From: Ancylobacter sp. WKF20
GTDB lineage: Bacteria > Pseudomonadota > Alphaproteobacteria > Rhizobiales > Xanthobacteraceae
Direction: 5' to 3'
Assembly (NCBI RefSeq): GCF_029760895.1
Contig: NZ_CP121679.1
Coordinates: 2,608,501 to 2,672,500 of the forward strand
DNA length: 64,000 bases
Part shown: one piece after another, positions 16,145 through 25,066 of the stretch
Position numbering within the stretch: position 1 is the stretch's first letter
Layout of the letters: every line of letters starts with the position of its first letter
The notes under the pieces: generated by a model
Databases searched by the model: none
Seen by the model: the letters and a program-made list of their open reading frames with translations, nothing else
Told to the model about the DNA's origin: nothing
Translations under genes and position numbers: made by a program

Positions 16145-17818
16145 TCAGGCCGCGCGAACACGGTTGACGAAGGTGTCGACCTGGGTGCGCAGGCGATCGG
16201 CCTGGGCGGACAGGTCGGCCGCGGAGCGGACGATCTCGTTGGAGACACGGCCGGTATCGGCGGCGGCGGAGCTGACCGTGGCGATGCTGGAGGAAACCTC
16301 CTGCGTGCCCTGGGCCGCCTGATGCACGTTCTGGGCGATCTCGCCGGTCGCCGCACCCTGCTCGTCGATTGAGGTGGCGATGGCGGTCGAGATCTCGTCG
16401 ATGCGACGGATGGTGCCGGAGATGCCCTCGATCGCCTTGACGACGTCGTTGGTGGCTCCCTGGACGGCGGCGATCTGCGAGGAGATCTCGTCGGTCGCCT
16501 TGGAGGTCTGCTCGGCCAGCGTCTTCACTTCCATCGCGACCACGGCGAAGCCGCGGCCCGCCTCACCCGCACGCGCCGCCTCGATGGTGGCGTTGAGGGC
16601 GAGAAGGTTGGTCTGCGAGGCGATGTCGGTGATGAGGTTCACCACCTGGCCGATGCGCTGGGCGCTGGCGGCAAGGCCGCGCACCACTTCGGCGGTCCCG
16701 CTGGCCTGGTCGGTCGCCTCGCCGGCGATCTTGGCGGCGGTGGAGACCTGCGAGCCGATCTCGCGCACCGAGGCGGCGAGCTCTTCGGCGGCGGAGGCGG
16801 CGATCTGCACGTTGCTGGTCGCCTGCTCGGCCGCCGCGGCGACCACGGTGGACTGACGCGAGGTCTCGTCCGCCGACTTGTTCATGCTGGAAGCGGAGTG
16901 CTCGAGCTGGCTGACGGCGGCGGCCACCGAGCGCACGACGCCCGAAACCTCGCTGTCGAACTGCTCGGCAAGCTGGCGCATGGCGACGCGCTTCTCGACC
17001 TCGAGACGCTCGGCCTGCGCGGTCTGCTCGGCCCGCATGGCCTCGGCCTCGCGGATGGTGCCGAGAAGATCAGCCGTGGACCGCCAGAGATCGCCCACTT
17101 CGTCGGTGCCCGGATTGGTCTCGACCTCGACATTGAGCTTGCCGCTGGCGACCGCCTTCAGCGTCTCACTGACGCGGCGGATCGGGCGGCTCAGCGTGTA
17201 GACGCCGATGAAGAGAGCAGCGCCGATGCCGATCAGCAGGCCGAGGACGGTGGTGGTGATGATCATCTGCCGGGCCCACTGGCCGGTCTCGACGGCCTCC
17301 TGGCGCAGCGGCTCGAGGCGGGCGCGGACCTGCTCGACATGGGTGGCGAGCGAGGTCTGCAGCGCCTTGCGGTTGGCGCGGTTCGCCTCGTTGTTACCCT
17401 GCTCGTTGGCGGCCTTCGGACCTTCCTCGACGGCGAGGCGCGCGGTCTCCTTGCGGAAGGTGACGAACTTCGCGAGATCGGAGGCGACCTCCGAAAGGCC
17501 GAGATCGTCAGTGCCCTCGGTCACCGCCTTTGCATGGGTCAGCGTGGCATTGAGCTGATCGAGGGTCTTCAGCATGCCCGCGGAGAACGGCTTCGCCTTC
17601 TCCACCGTGTCGGCCATGTAGGTGCCGCGCGCGTCCATCACCACAGTGCTGATGAGGCCGTTCATCCGCTCGGCGAGGAAAGCCCGCTGCGAGTAACGGT
17701 CAAGCTCGTTGGCGAGCTTGGCTTCCGTGTTCAGCGCGTAGAGGGCGAGCCCACCGACAGCGAGGGTGGACAGGCCGAGCACCGCGACGATCGCATAGAT
17801 TTTGCCGGTGATCTTCAT
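16145..17818 (-). CDS. Methyl-accepting chemotaxis protein (transmembrane receptor)
   Basis: The 557-residue receptor starts at [10 protein letters not shown]; the open frame extends upstream to 17971 but would overlap the next gene. It has TM1 (about 7-29), a periplasmic helical sensor domain of about 160 residues resembling a four-helix bundle, TM2 (about 190-212), a HAMP domain ([24 protein letters not shown]) and a long cytoplasmic signalling hairpin. The tip reads [25 protein letters not shown], close to the universal MCP signature. No CheR/CheB-tethering pentapeptide is seen at the C-terminus (NRVRAA). It is the only receptor gene in the window. Confidence 0.93.
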   Translation of the reverse strand: MKITGKIYAIVAVLGLSTLAVGGLALYALNTEAKLANELDRYSQRAFLAERMNGLISTVVMDARGTYMADTVEKAKPFSAGMLKTLDQLNATLTHAKAVTEGTDDLGLSEVASDLAKFVTFRKETARLAVEEGPKAANEQGNNEANRANRKALQTSLATHVEQVRARLEPLRQEAVETGQWARQMIITTTVLGLLIGIGAALFIGVYTLSRPIRRVSETLKAVASGKLNVEVETNPGTDEVGDLWRSTADLLGTIREAEAMRAEQTAQAERLEVEKRVAMRQLAEQFDSEVSGVVRSVAAAVSQLEHSASSMNKSADETSRQSTVVAAAAEQATSNVQIAASAAEELAASVREIGSQVSTAAKIAGEATDQASGTAEVVRGLAASAQRIGQVVNLITDIASQTNLLALNATIEAARAGEAGRGFAVVAMEVKTLAEQTSKATDEISSQIAAVQGATNDVVKAIEGISGTIRRIDEISTAIATSIDEQGAATGEIAQNVHQAAQGTQEVSSSIATVSSAAADTGRVSNEIVRSAADLSAQADRLRTQVDTFVNRVRAA

Positions 17819-17840
17819 TTGGGATATTCCAATTGATACG

Positions 17841-18359
17841 TCAGTGGGTCGCGGGTTCAGCTTTGCCGCGAGGTGGCGGATTTGGTTTGGCAGCGGATTT
17901 GTCGACGAGCGCACGTATTTCGCTCTTGTCGATGTAATTGACCGAGTCGACGAGCACTTCCTGAACGACATCGCCGTTCAGCTGCTTGTTGGCTCGCTTC
18001 TTGATACTGTCGAGAATTTCAGCAAGATTGTACTTTGACATCTTGCCGAACTCGACACGACCATTCATGTAGATCTCGTCGAAGGCGGCGTTGGTGACGA
18101 AGACCTGCGGATCGATCGAGATCTTGCGCAGCGTGCCGGCGTCAGCCGTGTAGACCAGCTTGGCGACGACATAGCCGCGCACGACGCCATCGATGATCAT
18201 GGGCACGTTGATCGCGTCGAGCCGGCGATATTCGAGGCCGGCGAGGAAGGGTTCCTCTTCCGCCTTCACGGCATGGCCGGACGCCCAGTAGACCCCGCCA
18301 TAGCTCGACAGCAGCGTCACCACGCAGACCCAGAGGCCGATGAGCAGCACCTTGACCAT
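17841..18359 (-). CDS. Membrane-anchored FliL-like protein of unknown function
   Basis: The 172-residue protein has one N-terminal transmembrane helix (about 4-26) and a periplasmic domain. I recognise no exact family. The pattern beta-beta ([12 protein letters not shown]), NAAFDEIY helix and a final amphipathic helix ([22 protein letters not shown]) leading to a strand resembles the layout of FliL, the stator-associated protein; a clear fliL lies at 41.4 kb. It ends in a Pro-rich tail. Its ATG overlaps the flgN-like stop (TGATG), so it is translated with flagellar export genes and just before mcp. The FliL comparison is by eye only. Confidence 0.6.
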   Translation of the reverse strand: MVKVLLIGLWVCVVTLLSSYGGVYWASGHAVKAEEEPFLAGLEYRRLDAINVPMIIDGVVRGYVVAKLVYTADAGTLRKISIDPQVFVTNAAFDEIYMNGRVEFGKMSKYNLAEILDSIKKRANKQLNGDVVQEVLVDSVNYIDKSEIRALVDKSAAKPNPPPRGKAEPATH

Positions 18360-18742
18360 CACGCGCCATACCGTGTCGCGAGGGAGATCGAGTAAGTGCC
18401 GTCGGACTCCGCGTCACGCAGCGCGGTGCCGAGAATGGAGGCGACCTCCTGGGCGGCTGCCAGATGCAGCGCGAGCAGCTCCTGATTGCGCAGCAGCTTG
18501 CCGCGAAGATTGGCGAGGCGCTCCAGCGCGCTGCCGTCGAGCGCCGCCGGCAGCGCGCGCGCGGCGCGGCTGAGCTCCAGCAGGCTGCGGCTCTTGCGCC
18601 GGTTCATCTCGTCGAAATCGAGCGGCAGGCGATGGCGCAACGCCTCGCTCTCCTGCTCGATGGCGTCCTCGAGACGATCGAGCAGACCGAGCAGCAGCGT
18701 GGCCGGGGTCGGCGCCGGGGTGTTGAAGGACATCGCGGTCAT
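18359..18742 (-). CDS. FlgN-like flagellar export chaperone
   Basis: The 127-residue protein is nearly all helical, with a heptad-rich core (LLLGLLDRLEDAIEQESEALRH) and a C-terminal segment NQELLALHLAAAQEVASIL followed by DGTYS. FlgN-type chaperones hold hook-filament junction proteins FlgK and FlgL, both encoded in this operon. Overlap with the flgJ-like stop is ATGA. Assignment rests on size, composition, the terminal motif and context, so a generic flagellar coiled-coil protein is possible. Confidence 0.6.
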   Translation of the reverse strand: MTAMSFNTPAPTPATLLLGLLDRLEDAIEQESEALRHRLPLDFDEMNRRKSRSLLELSRAARALPAALDGSALERLANLRGKLLRNQELLALHLAAAQEVASILGTALRDAESDGTYSISLATRYGA

Positions 18743-19287
18743 GAGCGCACTCCGGTGGTCTCGCCGGCGAGCCCGGCGGACTGCGCGGCCGCATTGGCGG
18801 CGCCGCGGGTGGCCGAGCTAGCGATGCGCTCGGCCAGGCCGACGCCGCCATGCTTGGCCACCTCGTCGGCGATGCGCTCGGCCAGCATGGAACGCCACAC
18901 CTGGCCGGCGGTGCCGGAGCCGAACAGCGAGGCCTTGGCCTCGGGCAGGATCGAGTCGACGAAACCGCTCAGCACCATCGACTCGAAGCGGCGATAGGCT
19001 GGGGGCGTCGCACCGGTCGGCTTGTCGGAGAGGGCGGTGGCGTTGCGCAGCGCCAGCGAGGAGGTGCCCGCCAGCGGGCTCAAGCCCTCCATCGGCAGGG
19101 CACGCGCCGGGGCGGGCGCCGCCGAGCTATTGGCCAGCGCCGCATCGAAGCTCATCGCGTCGGCCGGCAGCGTCGCCGGGTTCGCCGCGGAGGCCTGCCG
19201 CAGACGCGTGGCCATGGCCTGCGACTTCTGCGGATCGGCCGCCTTGACGACGTCGAGAATGAGGTCCGAAGGGAGTGAAATGCTCAT
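18739..19287 (-). CDS. flgJ: FlgJ-like rod-binding protein (muramidase domain absent)
   Basis: The 182-residue protein has only the rod-binding half of FlgJ: YRRFESMVLSGFVDSILPE, a GSGTAGQVWRSMLAERIADEVA segment and GGVGLAERI. Enterobacterial FlgJ continues into a peptidoglycan hydrolase; here that role may be taken by the separate transglycosylase gene at 52 kb. It should cap and assemble the rod in the periplasm. A GTG at 19296 lies upstream, but the ATG at 19287 (MSISLPSDL) is preferred. Confidence 0.8.
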   Translation of the reverse strand: MSISLPSDLILDVVKAADPQKSQAMATRLRQASAANPATLPADAMSFDAALANSSAAPAPARALPMEGLSPLAGTSSLALRNATALSDKPTGATPPAYRRFESMVLSGFVDSILPEAKASLFGSGTAGQVWRSMLAERIADEVAKHGGVGLAERIASSATRGAANAAAQSAGLAGETTGVRS

Positions 19288-19328
19288 GTGCCGCACCGTG
19301 TGGAATTCGACGGTTGCAGGCTCGCAAA

Positions 19329-19730
19329 TCAGGCTGGTGGGAAGCTTGCGCCCGCCCGGAGAACGCTGGCTTCGAGCGCCTCGTCCAGCGCCAGGCGATC
19401 CTCATGCGCGCGCACATCCTCGCGCGCCGCGCCGGTCGAGCGCTCGGCGCGCTTCAGCCGCATCGCCTCGCGCAGGGCGATGGCCTTCTGCGCCTCGATG
19501 GCGGCGTTGAGCTGGTCGATCTCGCCGTCGATCACCTTCAGCCGGCGCGACACGAAGCTGACCACGATCGGCGCCAGCCATTCGTCATTCAGCACCGCCA
19601 TGACCTCGCGCCGATTCGCCTCGGCCTCGGCAAGGCCGCGCTGGAGACGGATCAGCTCATGGTCCGCCCGCTGCTGCAGGCGGGTCTGCAACGCCTCGAT
19701 GCGCTTCAGCTTGGCCAGCCGGTCCTTCAT
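19329..19730 (-). CDS. FliJ-like coiled-coil flagellar export protein
   Basis: The 133-residue product is rich in charged heptads over most of its length (LAKLKRIEALQTRLQQRADHELIR to ALREAMRLKRAERS), like the FliJ stalk that links FliI ATPase to FlhA. Size fits FliJ. It lies 1 base after fliR and close to flhA, its expected partner, rather than next to fliI. Coiled coils have weak family signatures, so the name is tentative. Confidence 0.6.
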   Translation of the reverse strand: MKDRLAKLKRIEALQTRLQQRADHELIRLQRGLAEAEANRREVMAVLNDEWLAPIVVSFVSRRLKVIDGEIDQLNAAIEAQKAIALREAMRLKRAERSTGAAREDVRAHEDRLALDEALEASVLRAGASFPPA

Positions 19731-19731
19731 G

Positions 19732-20484
19732 TCAGCCGCCCTTCATCCACACGCCGAAGGCGTCGATGAACATGGCCAGCATGTCGTCGGCGATGGCGTA
19801 GAGCAGCAGCAGGCCACCCAGCGTCACGAAGGGCATGGCGATGAAATAGACGGGGATCTGCGGCGTCAGCTTGTTGGTGATGCCGACGGCGAGGTTCACG
19901 ATGACCGAATAGATCAGGAAGGGGCTCGCGAGCCGCAGCGCCAGCACGAAGGTGGCGGACAGCTGATCCACCGCCTGGGTGAGCACGCCGCCGGCGTTCA
20001 GCGCCTGGGCCGGGGGGATGCGGCCATAGGAATCCACCAGCGCCCGGATGATCTCCCAGTGCTGGCCGGTGACGAAGATCAGCACCACGGCACCGACGCT
20101 GAGCAGAATGGTGATTTCCGGCATCTGCTCGTCTTCGATGGTCATGCCCGCGGGCATGGCGACGCCGATCGACTGGGCGGCCGCCGTGGTGAGCGTCTGG
20201 AAGGACAGCACGAAGATGCGCGCCAGCAGGCCGATGATGCCCCCGGTCGCCAGTTCGCTGGCGATGGCGAGCAGAAAGTCCGAAAGCCGCGCGCCCGACA
20301 GCGCGACGACGACGCGCTGTTCCAGCAGCGGCAGCAGGGCGAGCGAGACGCCGAGCGCGAGGAACAGCCGCACCTTCATCGGCAGGCGGGCACTGGCGAA
20401 GCCGGGCATCAGCATGAAGCAGGCGCCAATGCGGCAGAAGATCAGGAAGCCGGGGACGATCAGCGCGTCCGCCTGCGACATCAT
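19732..20484 (-). CDS. fliR: Flagellar biosynthetic protein FliR
   Basis: The 250-residue inner-membrane subunit of the type III export gate has about six hydrophobic helices, with the typical [24 protein letters not shown] start and the [10 protein letters not shown] and [17 protein letters not shown] segments. It assembles with FliP and FliQ. Its ATG at 20484 overlaps the flhA stop by four bases. Confidence 0.94.
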   Translation of the reverse strand: MMSQADALIVPGFLIFCRIGACFMLMPGFASARLPMKVRLFLALGVSLALLPLLEQRVVVALSGARLSDFLLAIASELATGGIIGLLARIFVLSFQTLTTAAAQSIGVAMPAGMTIEDEQMPEITILLSVGAVVLIFVTGQHWEIIRALVDSYGRIPPAQALNAGGVLTQAVDQLSATFVLALRLASPFLIYSVIVNLAVGITNKLTPQIPVYFIAMPFVTLGGLLLLYAIADDMLAMFIDAFGVWMKGG

Positions 20485-22568
20485 GAGATGGCTCCGAGCG
20501 AGCGTATCTCGGCGCCGCGGGCGATCTCGACATGGGAGAGCACCGGCAGCGAGGGGAACATGCGCTCGATGATCATGCGCACATAGGGCCGCGCATCCGG
20601 GGCGGTAACCAGGGCGAAGCTGCCCGCCGTCTTCATCCGCTCGCGGATCGCCGTGGAGGCTTCCGCGCCGAACTGCTCGACGAGGCGCGGGTCGATGTCG
20701 AACTCGGCGACCTCGCCCTTGGAATCGCGCTTCAGGCTCTCATGGAAGGTGAGATCCCATTTGCCGCCAAGGCGCAGCACATTGAGGTGACCGCCCTCGG
20801 AGAGATCGCCGCAGATCTGCTGCGCCATGCGCATGCGCACATGCTCGACCACCTGCTCCGAGCGCCGGGCATGCGGCACGATCTCGGCCACCGCTTCGAG
20901 GATGAGGTGCAGGTTGCGCACCGAGACGCGCTCGGCCAACAGCAGCTTCAGCACGGCCTGAAGGCCGGAATAGGAGATCTGCGCCGGGCAGATGTCCTCG
21001 ATCAGCCGCTTGTATTCGGGGTCGAGCCGGTCGAGCAGCGCGCGCATGTCCTTGTAGGACAGAAGCTGCGCCAGATTGTTGGACACGACCTCGCTGGCAT
21101 GGGTCAGCATGATCGACAGCGCGTCGATGGCGGCGAAGCCCTCGCGCTTCACCTCGGCCGTGTAGGCCTCGGAGACCCAGAGCGCCTTCATGCCGAAAGC
21201 CGGCTCGCGCACATCGTCGCCCGGCACGTCCGGGCGCGGGCCCTCGCCGACCACCACCAGCAATTCGCCGATGCGCATCTCGAAAGAGGAGACGACGGTG
21301 CCGTGCATGCGGATCTGGTAGGACTTGCCGGGAACGTTGAGCGCCTCGGTCACCTTGATGTCCGGCACCACGAAGCCATAGCGCTCGGCGAATTTGCGCC
21401 GCATCTTGCCGATGCGGTGGGCGAGCTCGCCGGGATTGCGCATGACGACGGTGGCGAGCTGCTTGCCGACGGCGATCTCGATCTCGGCCGTGCGCAGCGT
21501 CTCCTTGACCGAATCCTTGATATCGGCGGCGAGGGCCTTCTGCGCCTCAGCTTCCTGGGCGCGTGCCATCTCCTTCTGCCGGGCGAGGTGCAGCGGCACC
21601 TGGTAGCCGACAAAGGCCATCACGCCGCCCAGCGCCGCGAAGGGCAGGAAGGGCAGGCCCGGCACCAGCGCCAGGCCGAACATAAGGCTGGCGGCGACGT
21701 AGAGCGCGCGCGGATAGGCGCCGAGCTGGCCGAGCACCGCCTTGTCGGTCGAACCGCGCGTGCCGCCCTTCGACACCAGAAGGCCGGCGGCGAGCGAGAC
21801 GATCAGGGCGGGGATCTGCGAGACGAGGCCGTCACCGACTGAAAGGCGGGTGAAGATGTCCGCCGCCTCGCCCAGCGGCAGGCCGTGGCGCGTCACGCCG
21901 ATGATGATGCCGCCGAAGATGTTGACGGCGATGATGATGAGGCCGGCGACCGCCTCGCCGCGCACGAATTTCGAGGCGCCGTCCATCGAGCCGAAGAAGG
22001 AGCTTTCCTCTTCCAGCTCGGAGCGGCGCAGCTGCGCCTGCTTGTCGTCGATAAGGCCAGCATTGAGATCGGCGTCGATCGCCATCTGCTTGCCGGGGAT
22101 GGCGTCGAGGGTGAAGCGCGCGCCCACTTCCGCGATACGCGTCGCGCCCTTGGTTATGACGAGGAAGTTGACCGTGATCAGGATCACGAACACCACGATG
22201 CCGATGACGAAGTCGCCGCCCATCACCAGCTGCGAGAAGCCGGAAATGATGTGACCGGCCGAATGCACCCCGTCCGCGCCATGGGCGAGGATGAGGCGCG
22301 TCGTGGCGATGCCGAGCGCGAGGCGCAGAAGCGTCGCGATCAGCAGTACGGTCGGGAAGGCGGAGAACTCAAGCGGCTTCTGGATCCACAGCGACACCAT
22401 GAGGATCAGCACCGACACGGCGATCGACAGAGCGAGGCCGAAGTCGATCAGCGCCGGCGGGATCGGCAGGAACAGCACCGCGAGGATGGCGACGACGCCG
22501 ACGGCGAAGCCGATATCGCGGCGTGACTTATGCTCAGTCCCGGCGGTGGTGGCGGTGAGATCGGTCAT
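20481..22568 (-). CDS. flhA: Flagellar biosynthesis protein FlhA
   Basis: The 695-residue export-gate protein has about eight transmembrane helices in the first 320 residues, with the conserved FHIPEP-type cytoplasmic loop region ([27 protein letters not shown]), and a large cytoplasmic domain that docks chaperone-substrate complexes. It couples proton flow to secretion. It lies between fliQ and fliR. Confidence 0.96.
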   Translation of the reverse strand: MTDLTATTAGTEHKSRRDIGFAVGVVAILAVLFLPIPPALIDFGLALSIAVSVLILMVSLWIQKPLEFSAFPTVLLIATLLRLALGIATTRLILAHGADGVHSAGHIISGFSQLVMGGDFVIGIVVFVILITVNFLVITKGATRIAEVGARFTLDAIPGKQMAIDADLNAGLIDDKQAQLRRSELEEESSFFGSMDGASKFVRGEAVAGLIIIAVNIFGGIIIGVTRHGLPLGEAADIFTRLSVGDGLVSQIPALIVSLAAGLLVSKGGTRGSTDKAVLGQLGAYPRALYVAASLMFGLALVPGLPFLPFAALGGVMAFVGYQVPLHLARQKEMARAQEAEAQKALAADIKDSVKETLRTAEIEIAVGKQLATVVMRNPGELAHRIGKMRRKFAERYGFVVPDIKVTEALNVPGKSYQIRMHGTVVSSFEMRIGELLVVVGEGPRPDVPGDDVREPAFGMKALWVSEAYTAEVKREGFAAIDALSIMLTHASEVVSNNLAQLLSYKDMRALLDRLDPEYKRLIEDICPAQISYSGLQAVLKLLLAERVSVRNLHLILEAVAEIVPHARRSEQVVEHVRMRMAQQICGDLSEGGHLNVLRLGGKWDLTFHESLKRDSKGEVAEFDIDPRLVEQFGAEASTAIRERMKTAGSFALVTAPDARPYVRMIIERMFPSLPVLSHVEIARGAEIRSLGAIS

Positions 22569-22574
22569 GACGCA

Positions 22575-22841
22575 TCAGAATCCGGTGCCGATGCGGCCAT
22601 AGACCTCCTCAGTGAAGGCGAGGATCTGCTGGCCGATGAAGGTGGCGGTGAGGGCGGAAACAACGAGAACGGCGATGATCTTCGGAATGAAGGTCAGCGT
22701 GACCTCCTGGATCTGCGTCAGCGCCTGGAACAGGGCGATGGCAACGCCCACCAGCATGGCGGCGGCCACCGCGGGCCCCGAGGCGACGATGATCGTCCAG
22801 ATCGCCGACTGGACGACATCGAGCGCATCGACCTCGTTCAT
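22575..22841 (-). CDS. fliQ: Flagellar biosynthetic protein FliQ
   Basis: This 88-residue protein has two transmembrane helices and the conserved ALTQIQEVTLTFIPK loop, matching FliQ length and pattern. It is an export-gate subunit. The gap to flgD is two bases and to flhA six. Confidence 0.94.
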   Translation of the reverse strand: MNEVDALDVVQSAIWTIIVASGPAVAAAMLVGVAIALFQALTQIQEVTLTFIPKIIAVLVVSALTATFIGQQILAFTEEVYGRIGTGF

Positions 22842-22843
22842 CC

Positions 22844-23245
22844 TCAGGACATCCGCACGCCGGAGGTGAGCGCGACTTCGCGCCCGTCGGCGAGCATGGC
22901 CATCGGCGCATCGGCCGCGATGCGCACCGAGGTGACCGTGCCGGAGACTGTACCGTCGGCGCTGGTCACCGTTCGGCCGATGGCGGCGTCGGCGATCTGC
23001 AGCGAGGAGGAGGTCAGCAGCGAGTCGAGCTTGGCGTTGGCCGACATGCTCTGCTCGACCTGCGAGAACGAGGCGAGCTGGCCCATATACTGCGCCGTGT
23101 CCATCGGCTCGGTCGGATCCTGGTACTTCATCTGGGCGATGAGGAGCTGGAGGAACGCCGTGTAGTCGAGCGTCTGCGGCTTGGCGGCGGACGCGGCCGA
23201 GGTCGAGGCCGCGCCTGTGGAGGCGAGCGGGTTAACCGATGTCAT
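22844..23245 (-). CDS. flgD: Flagellar hook assembly/capping protein FlgD
   Basis: The 133-residue protein has the FlgD N-terminal signature (LDYTAFLQLLIAQMKYQDPTEPMD, MGQLASFSQVEQS) and a short domain resembling the first part of the hook cap. It is much shorter than enterobacterial FlgD (about 230 residues), but short versions occur in Hyphomicrobiales. It caps the growing hook and is secreted by the flagellar export system. Confidence 0.92.
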   Translation of the reverse strand: MTSVNPLASTGAASTSAASAAKPQTLDYTAFLQLLIAQMKYQDPTEPMDTAQYMGQLASFSQVEQSMSANAKLDSLLTSSSLQIADAAIGRTVTSADGTVSGTVTSVRIAADAPMAMLADGREVALTSGVRMS

Positions 23246-23255
23246 GGAGCTCTCC

Positions 23256-23654
23256 TCACGCCGCCTTGGGCGCGCCGGTGTCGAGAATGGCCGCCTCGAT
23301 CATGAACAGGCGGCGGATCACCCGCAGCGCCTCGAAAAGTCGGCCGGATTCAACGAGTTCGCCGACCTGCGCGAGCGCGGTCACCATCGAGTCGTTGTTG
23401 AAGCTGGTCATCAGACCGGCGAGCTGCTGAGTGAACACGGCCTGCGCCGCCTCCATCTTGCGCGGCTCGATCAGCATGGTCTGCACCACGAAATAGAGCT
23501 GGCGCAGCGGGGTAGTGGTGTCCTCGACCTGCAGGACGTGGCTTTCCATCAGGAAAGCGACGTCGTTGAGCAGCTCGATCGTGACCTTGCGGTCGACGCG
23601 GATCACCGCTCCGTTGAGGAAAATGCGTTCACCGGGTTTCAGCGAAATCAGCAT
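23256..23654 (-). CDS. flbT: Flagellin synthesis repressor FlbT
   Basis: The 132-residue protein begins LKPGERIFLNGAVIRVDRK, the FlbT signature, and keeps the helical C-terminus with RRLFMIE. In Caulobacter, FlbT binds the flagellin mRNA leader and lowers translation and stability until the hook is complete. The flagellin leader in this window contains a hairpin that could serve as its target. It is transcribed with flaF, its partner. Confidence 0.95.
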   Translation of the reverse strand: MLISLKPGERIFLNGAVIRVDRKVTIELLNDVAFLMESHVLQVEDTTTPLRQLYFVVQTMLIEPRKMEAAQAVFTQQLAGLMTSFNNDSMVTALAQVGELVESGRLFEALRVIRRLFMIEAAILDTGAPKAA

Positions 23655-23664
23655 GGGCAGCGCC

Positions 23665-24012
23665 TCACATCAGGCCGTCACGGATGGAACGATTGACCTC
23701 GATGAGGCCGGAGAAGTTGGTGGAGCGTTCCTGCATGATCTGATCCGCCTCCTTGATGACCCAGAGCCCGATGGAGATCAGGTTGCCGCGCAGCGTCTCG
23801 GCCAGCTCATTATGCGGGTCGGAGAGGTCGCGGATGAGGAAACCCCAGAGCTTCTGGAGATAGAGCACCGCCTGGGTGGCTTCGGGCGAGGAAGGGCCGT
23901 TTTCCTGGGCCTTGGTCAGCAGGGCCAGCGCATGGTCGAGCGCAAGCCGCTCTTCCTCGCGCCCCTCGACACCGGAGTCTCCCAGGATCTCGGCATAGGT
24001 GAAGCGATACAT
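23665..24012 (-). CDS. flaF: Flagellar biosynthesis regulator FlaF
   Basis: The 115-residue protein matches FlaF in length and pattern (YAEILGDSG, LWGFLIRDLSDPHNELAETLRGNLISIGLWVIKEAD). FlaF is needed for flagellin secretion and counteracts FlbT in Caulobacter. It lies between flgL and flbT, the standard alphaproteobacterial order. Confidence 0.95.
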   Translation of the reverse strand: MYRFTYAEILGDSGVEGREEERLALDHALALLTKAQENGPSSPEATQAVLYLQKLWGFLIRDLSDPHNELAETLRGNLISIGLWVIKEADQIMQERSTNFSGLIEVNRSIRDGLM

Positions 24013-24028
24013 GTTGCGACCCTTCCGA

Positions 24029-25066
24029 TCAGACGTAGTTCATGATGGACATTTTCAGTATTCGCGCCGTCAGCGAGTAGGACATCTCGATCTGGGTAGA
24101 TATCAGGTCCAGCTTCGTCTTGGCTTCCGCGGGGTCCACGGATTCCAGCTTGTCGATGCGCTTGCCGATGGTGTCGAGCCCGCGCTGCATCAGCGAATTC
24201 GCCGCCTCAATACGGTTCTGCGAGGTGCCGAGCCGCGTGCTGATCGAGATCAGCTCGCTCGTCCCCGTGCCGGTGAGCGAGCGCGCCTTGTCCATGACCA
24301 TCGCAAGCGCGGAGCCCCTGAGATGTTCGGTCCCCAGCGCCGCCACCATCGTGTATGCCATCGCAAGCTTGCGCATGGCTGGTTCATTGGCGTTGGCGGA
24401 AGTCTCGATGCGCTCGAGCGGCGAGATGCTGCTGCGCAGATTGGTGCTCGACGCGTCCGACCAGGTGGCGCTCCAGCCCGGTTCCTCGAACATCGCGGCG
24501 AACTCGTTGTCGATGAAGTTCTCGAGGTCGGCCGCGGGAATGGTGCCGGTGGCCGGATCGGACGGGTCAAAGCCGAAGCGCGTGTTGAACGCGGTCACGA
24601 TCGCCGCGCCGGGGCCCTCGTCCAGATTATTGATCGGCTTCTGCCCGCTATTGATACCGCCGAACAGATAGCGCCGGCCATCGGTCAGGTTCAGCGTCGA
24701 GGTCAGGGCATCGAGAAAGCCCCCCGCCTGCTGCTGCAAGACAGACGCGGCGCCGTCGGCATCGGAGATGCTCGACAGCATCTGCTGGAACTTGTCGGCC
24801 TGGGTGCGCATGTCGTCGAGCGTCGCCTGGGTGCGCTCAAGCTGCGCGGCCATGGCCGAGTTGCCGTCGAAATAGCGGCGAACCGAAGCGTCCTCGGCCC
24901 GCAGCCGCACGCTTTCCGCCGTGCCGACGCCGAGCGACAGGCCGAGATCGGCGCGCCGGCCGGTGGTCAGCTCCTTGCTCGCATCGGCGAGTTCGGATTG
25001 CAGGCGCGGCAGCGCGTTGCGCGGCGAATTCATCACGGTAAGGGTGGAGATGAAGGTCGTTCGCAT
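24029..25066 (-). CDS. flgL: Flagellar hook-associated protein FlgL (HAP3)
   Basis: The 345-residue protein forms the hook-filament junction. It has flagellin-like N- and C-terminal coiled coils (LPRLQSELADASKELTTGRRADLGLSLG; AKTKLDLISTQIEMSYSLTARI). Its ATG overlaps the flgK stop (TGATG). It is a substrate of the export gate and probably of the FlgN-like chaperone in the same operon. Confidence 0.92.
   Translation of the reverse strand: MRTTFISTLTVMNSPRNALPRLQSELADASKELTTGRRADLGLSLGVGTAESVRLRAEDASVRRYFDGNSAMAAQLERTQATLDDMRTQADKFQQMLSSISDADGAASVLQQQAGGFLDALTSTLNLTDGRRYLFGGINSGQKPINNLDEGPGAAIVTAFNTRFGFDPSDPATGTIPAADLENFIDNEFAAMFEEPGWSATWSDASSTNLRSSISPLERIETSANANEPAMRKLAMAYTMVAALGTEHLRGSALAMVMDKARSLTGTGTSELISISTRLGTSQNRIEAANSLMQRGLDTIGKRIDKLESVDPAEAKTKLDLISTQIEMSYSLTARILKMSIMNYV

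Noticed and set aside
13371..16322. 983-codon open frame on the plus strand opposite cheA
   Set aside because: It mirrors the cheA reading frame; the product has no domain pattern and is rich in His, Arg and Ala as expected for a shadow frame.
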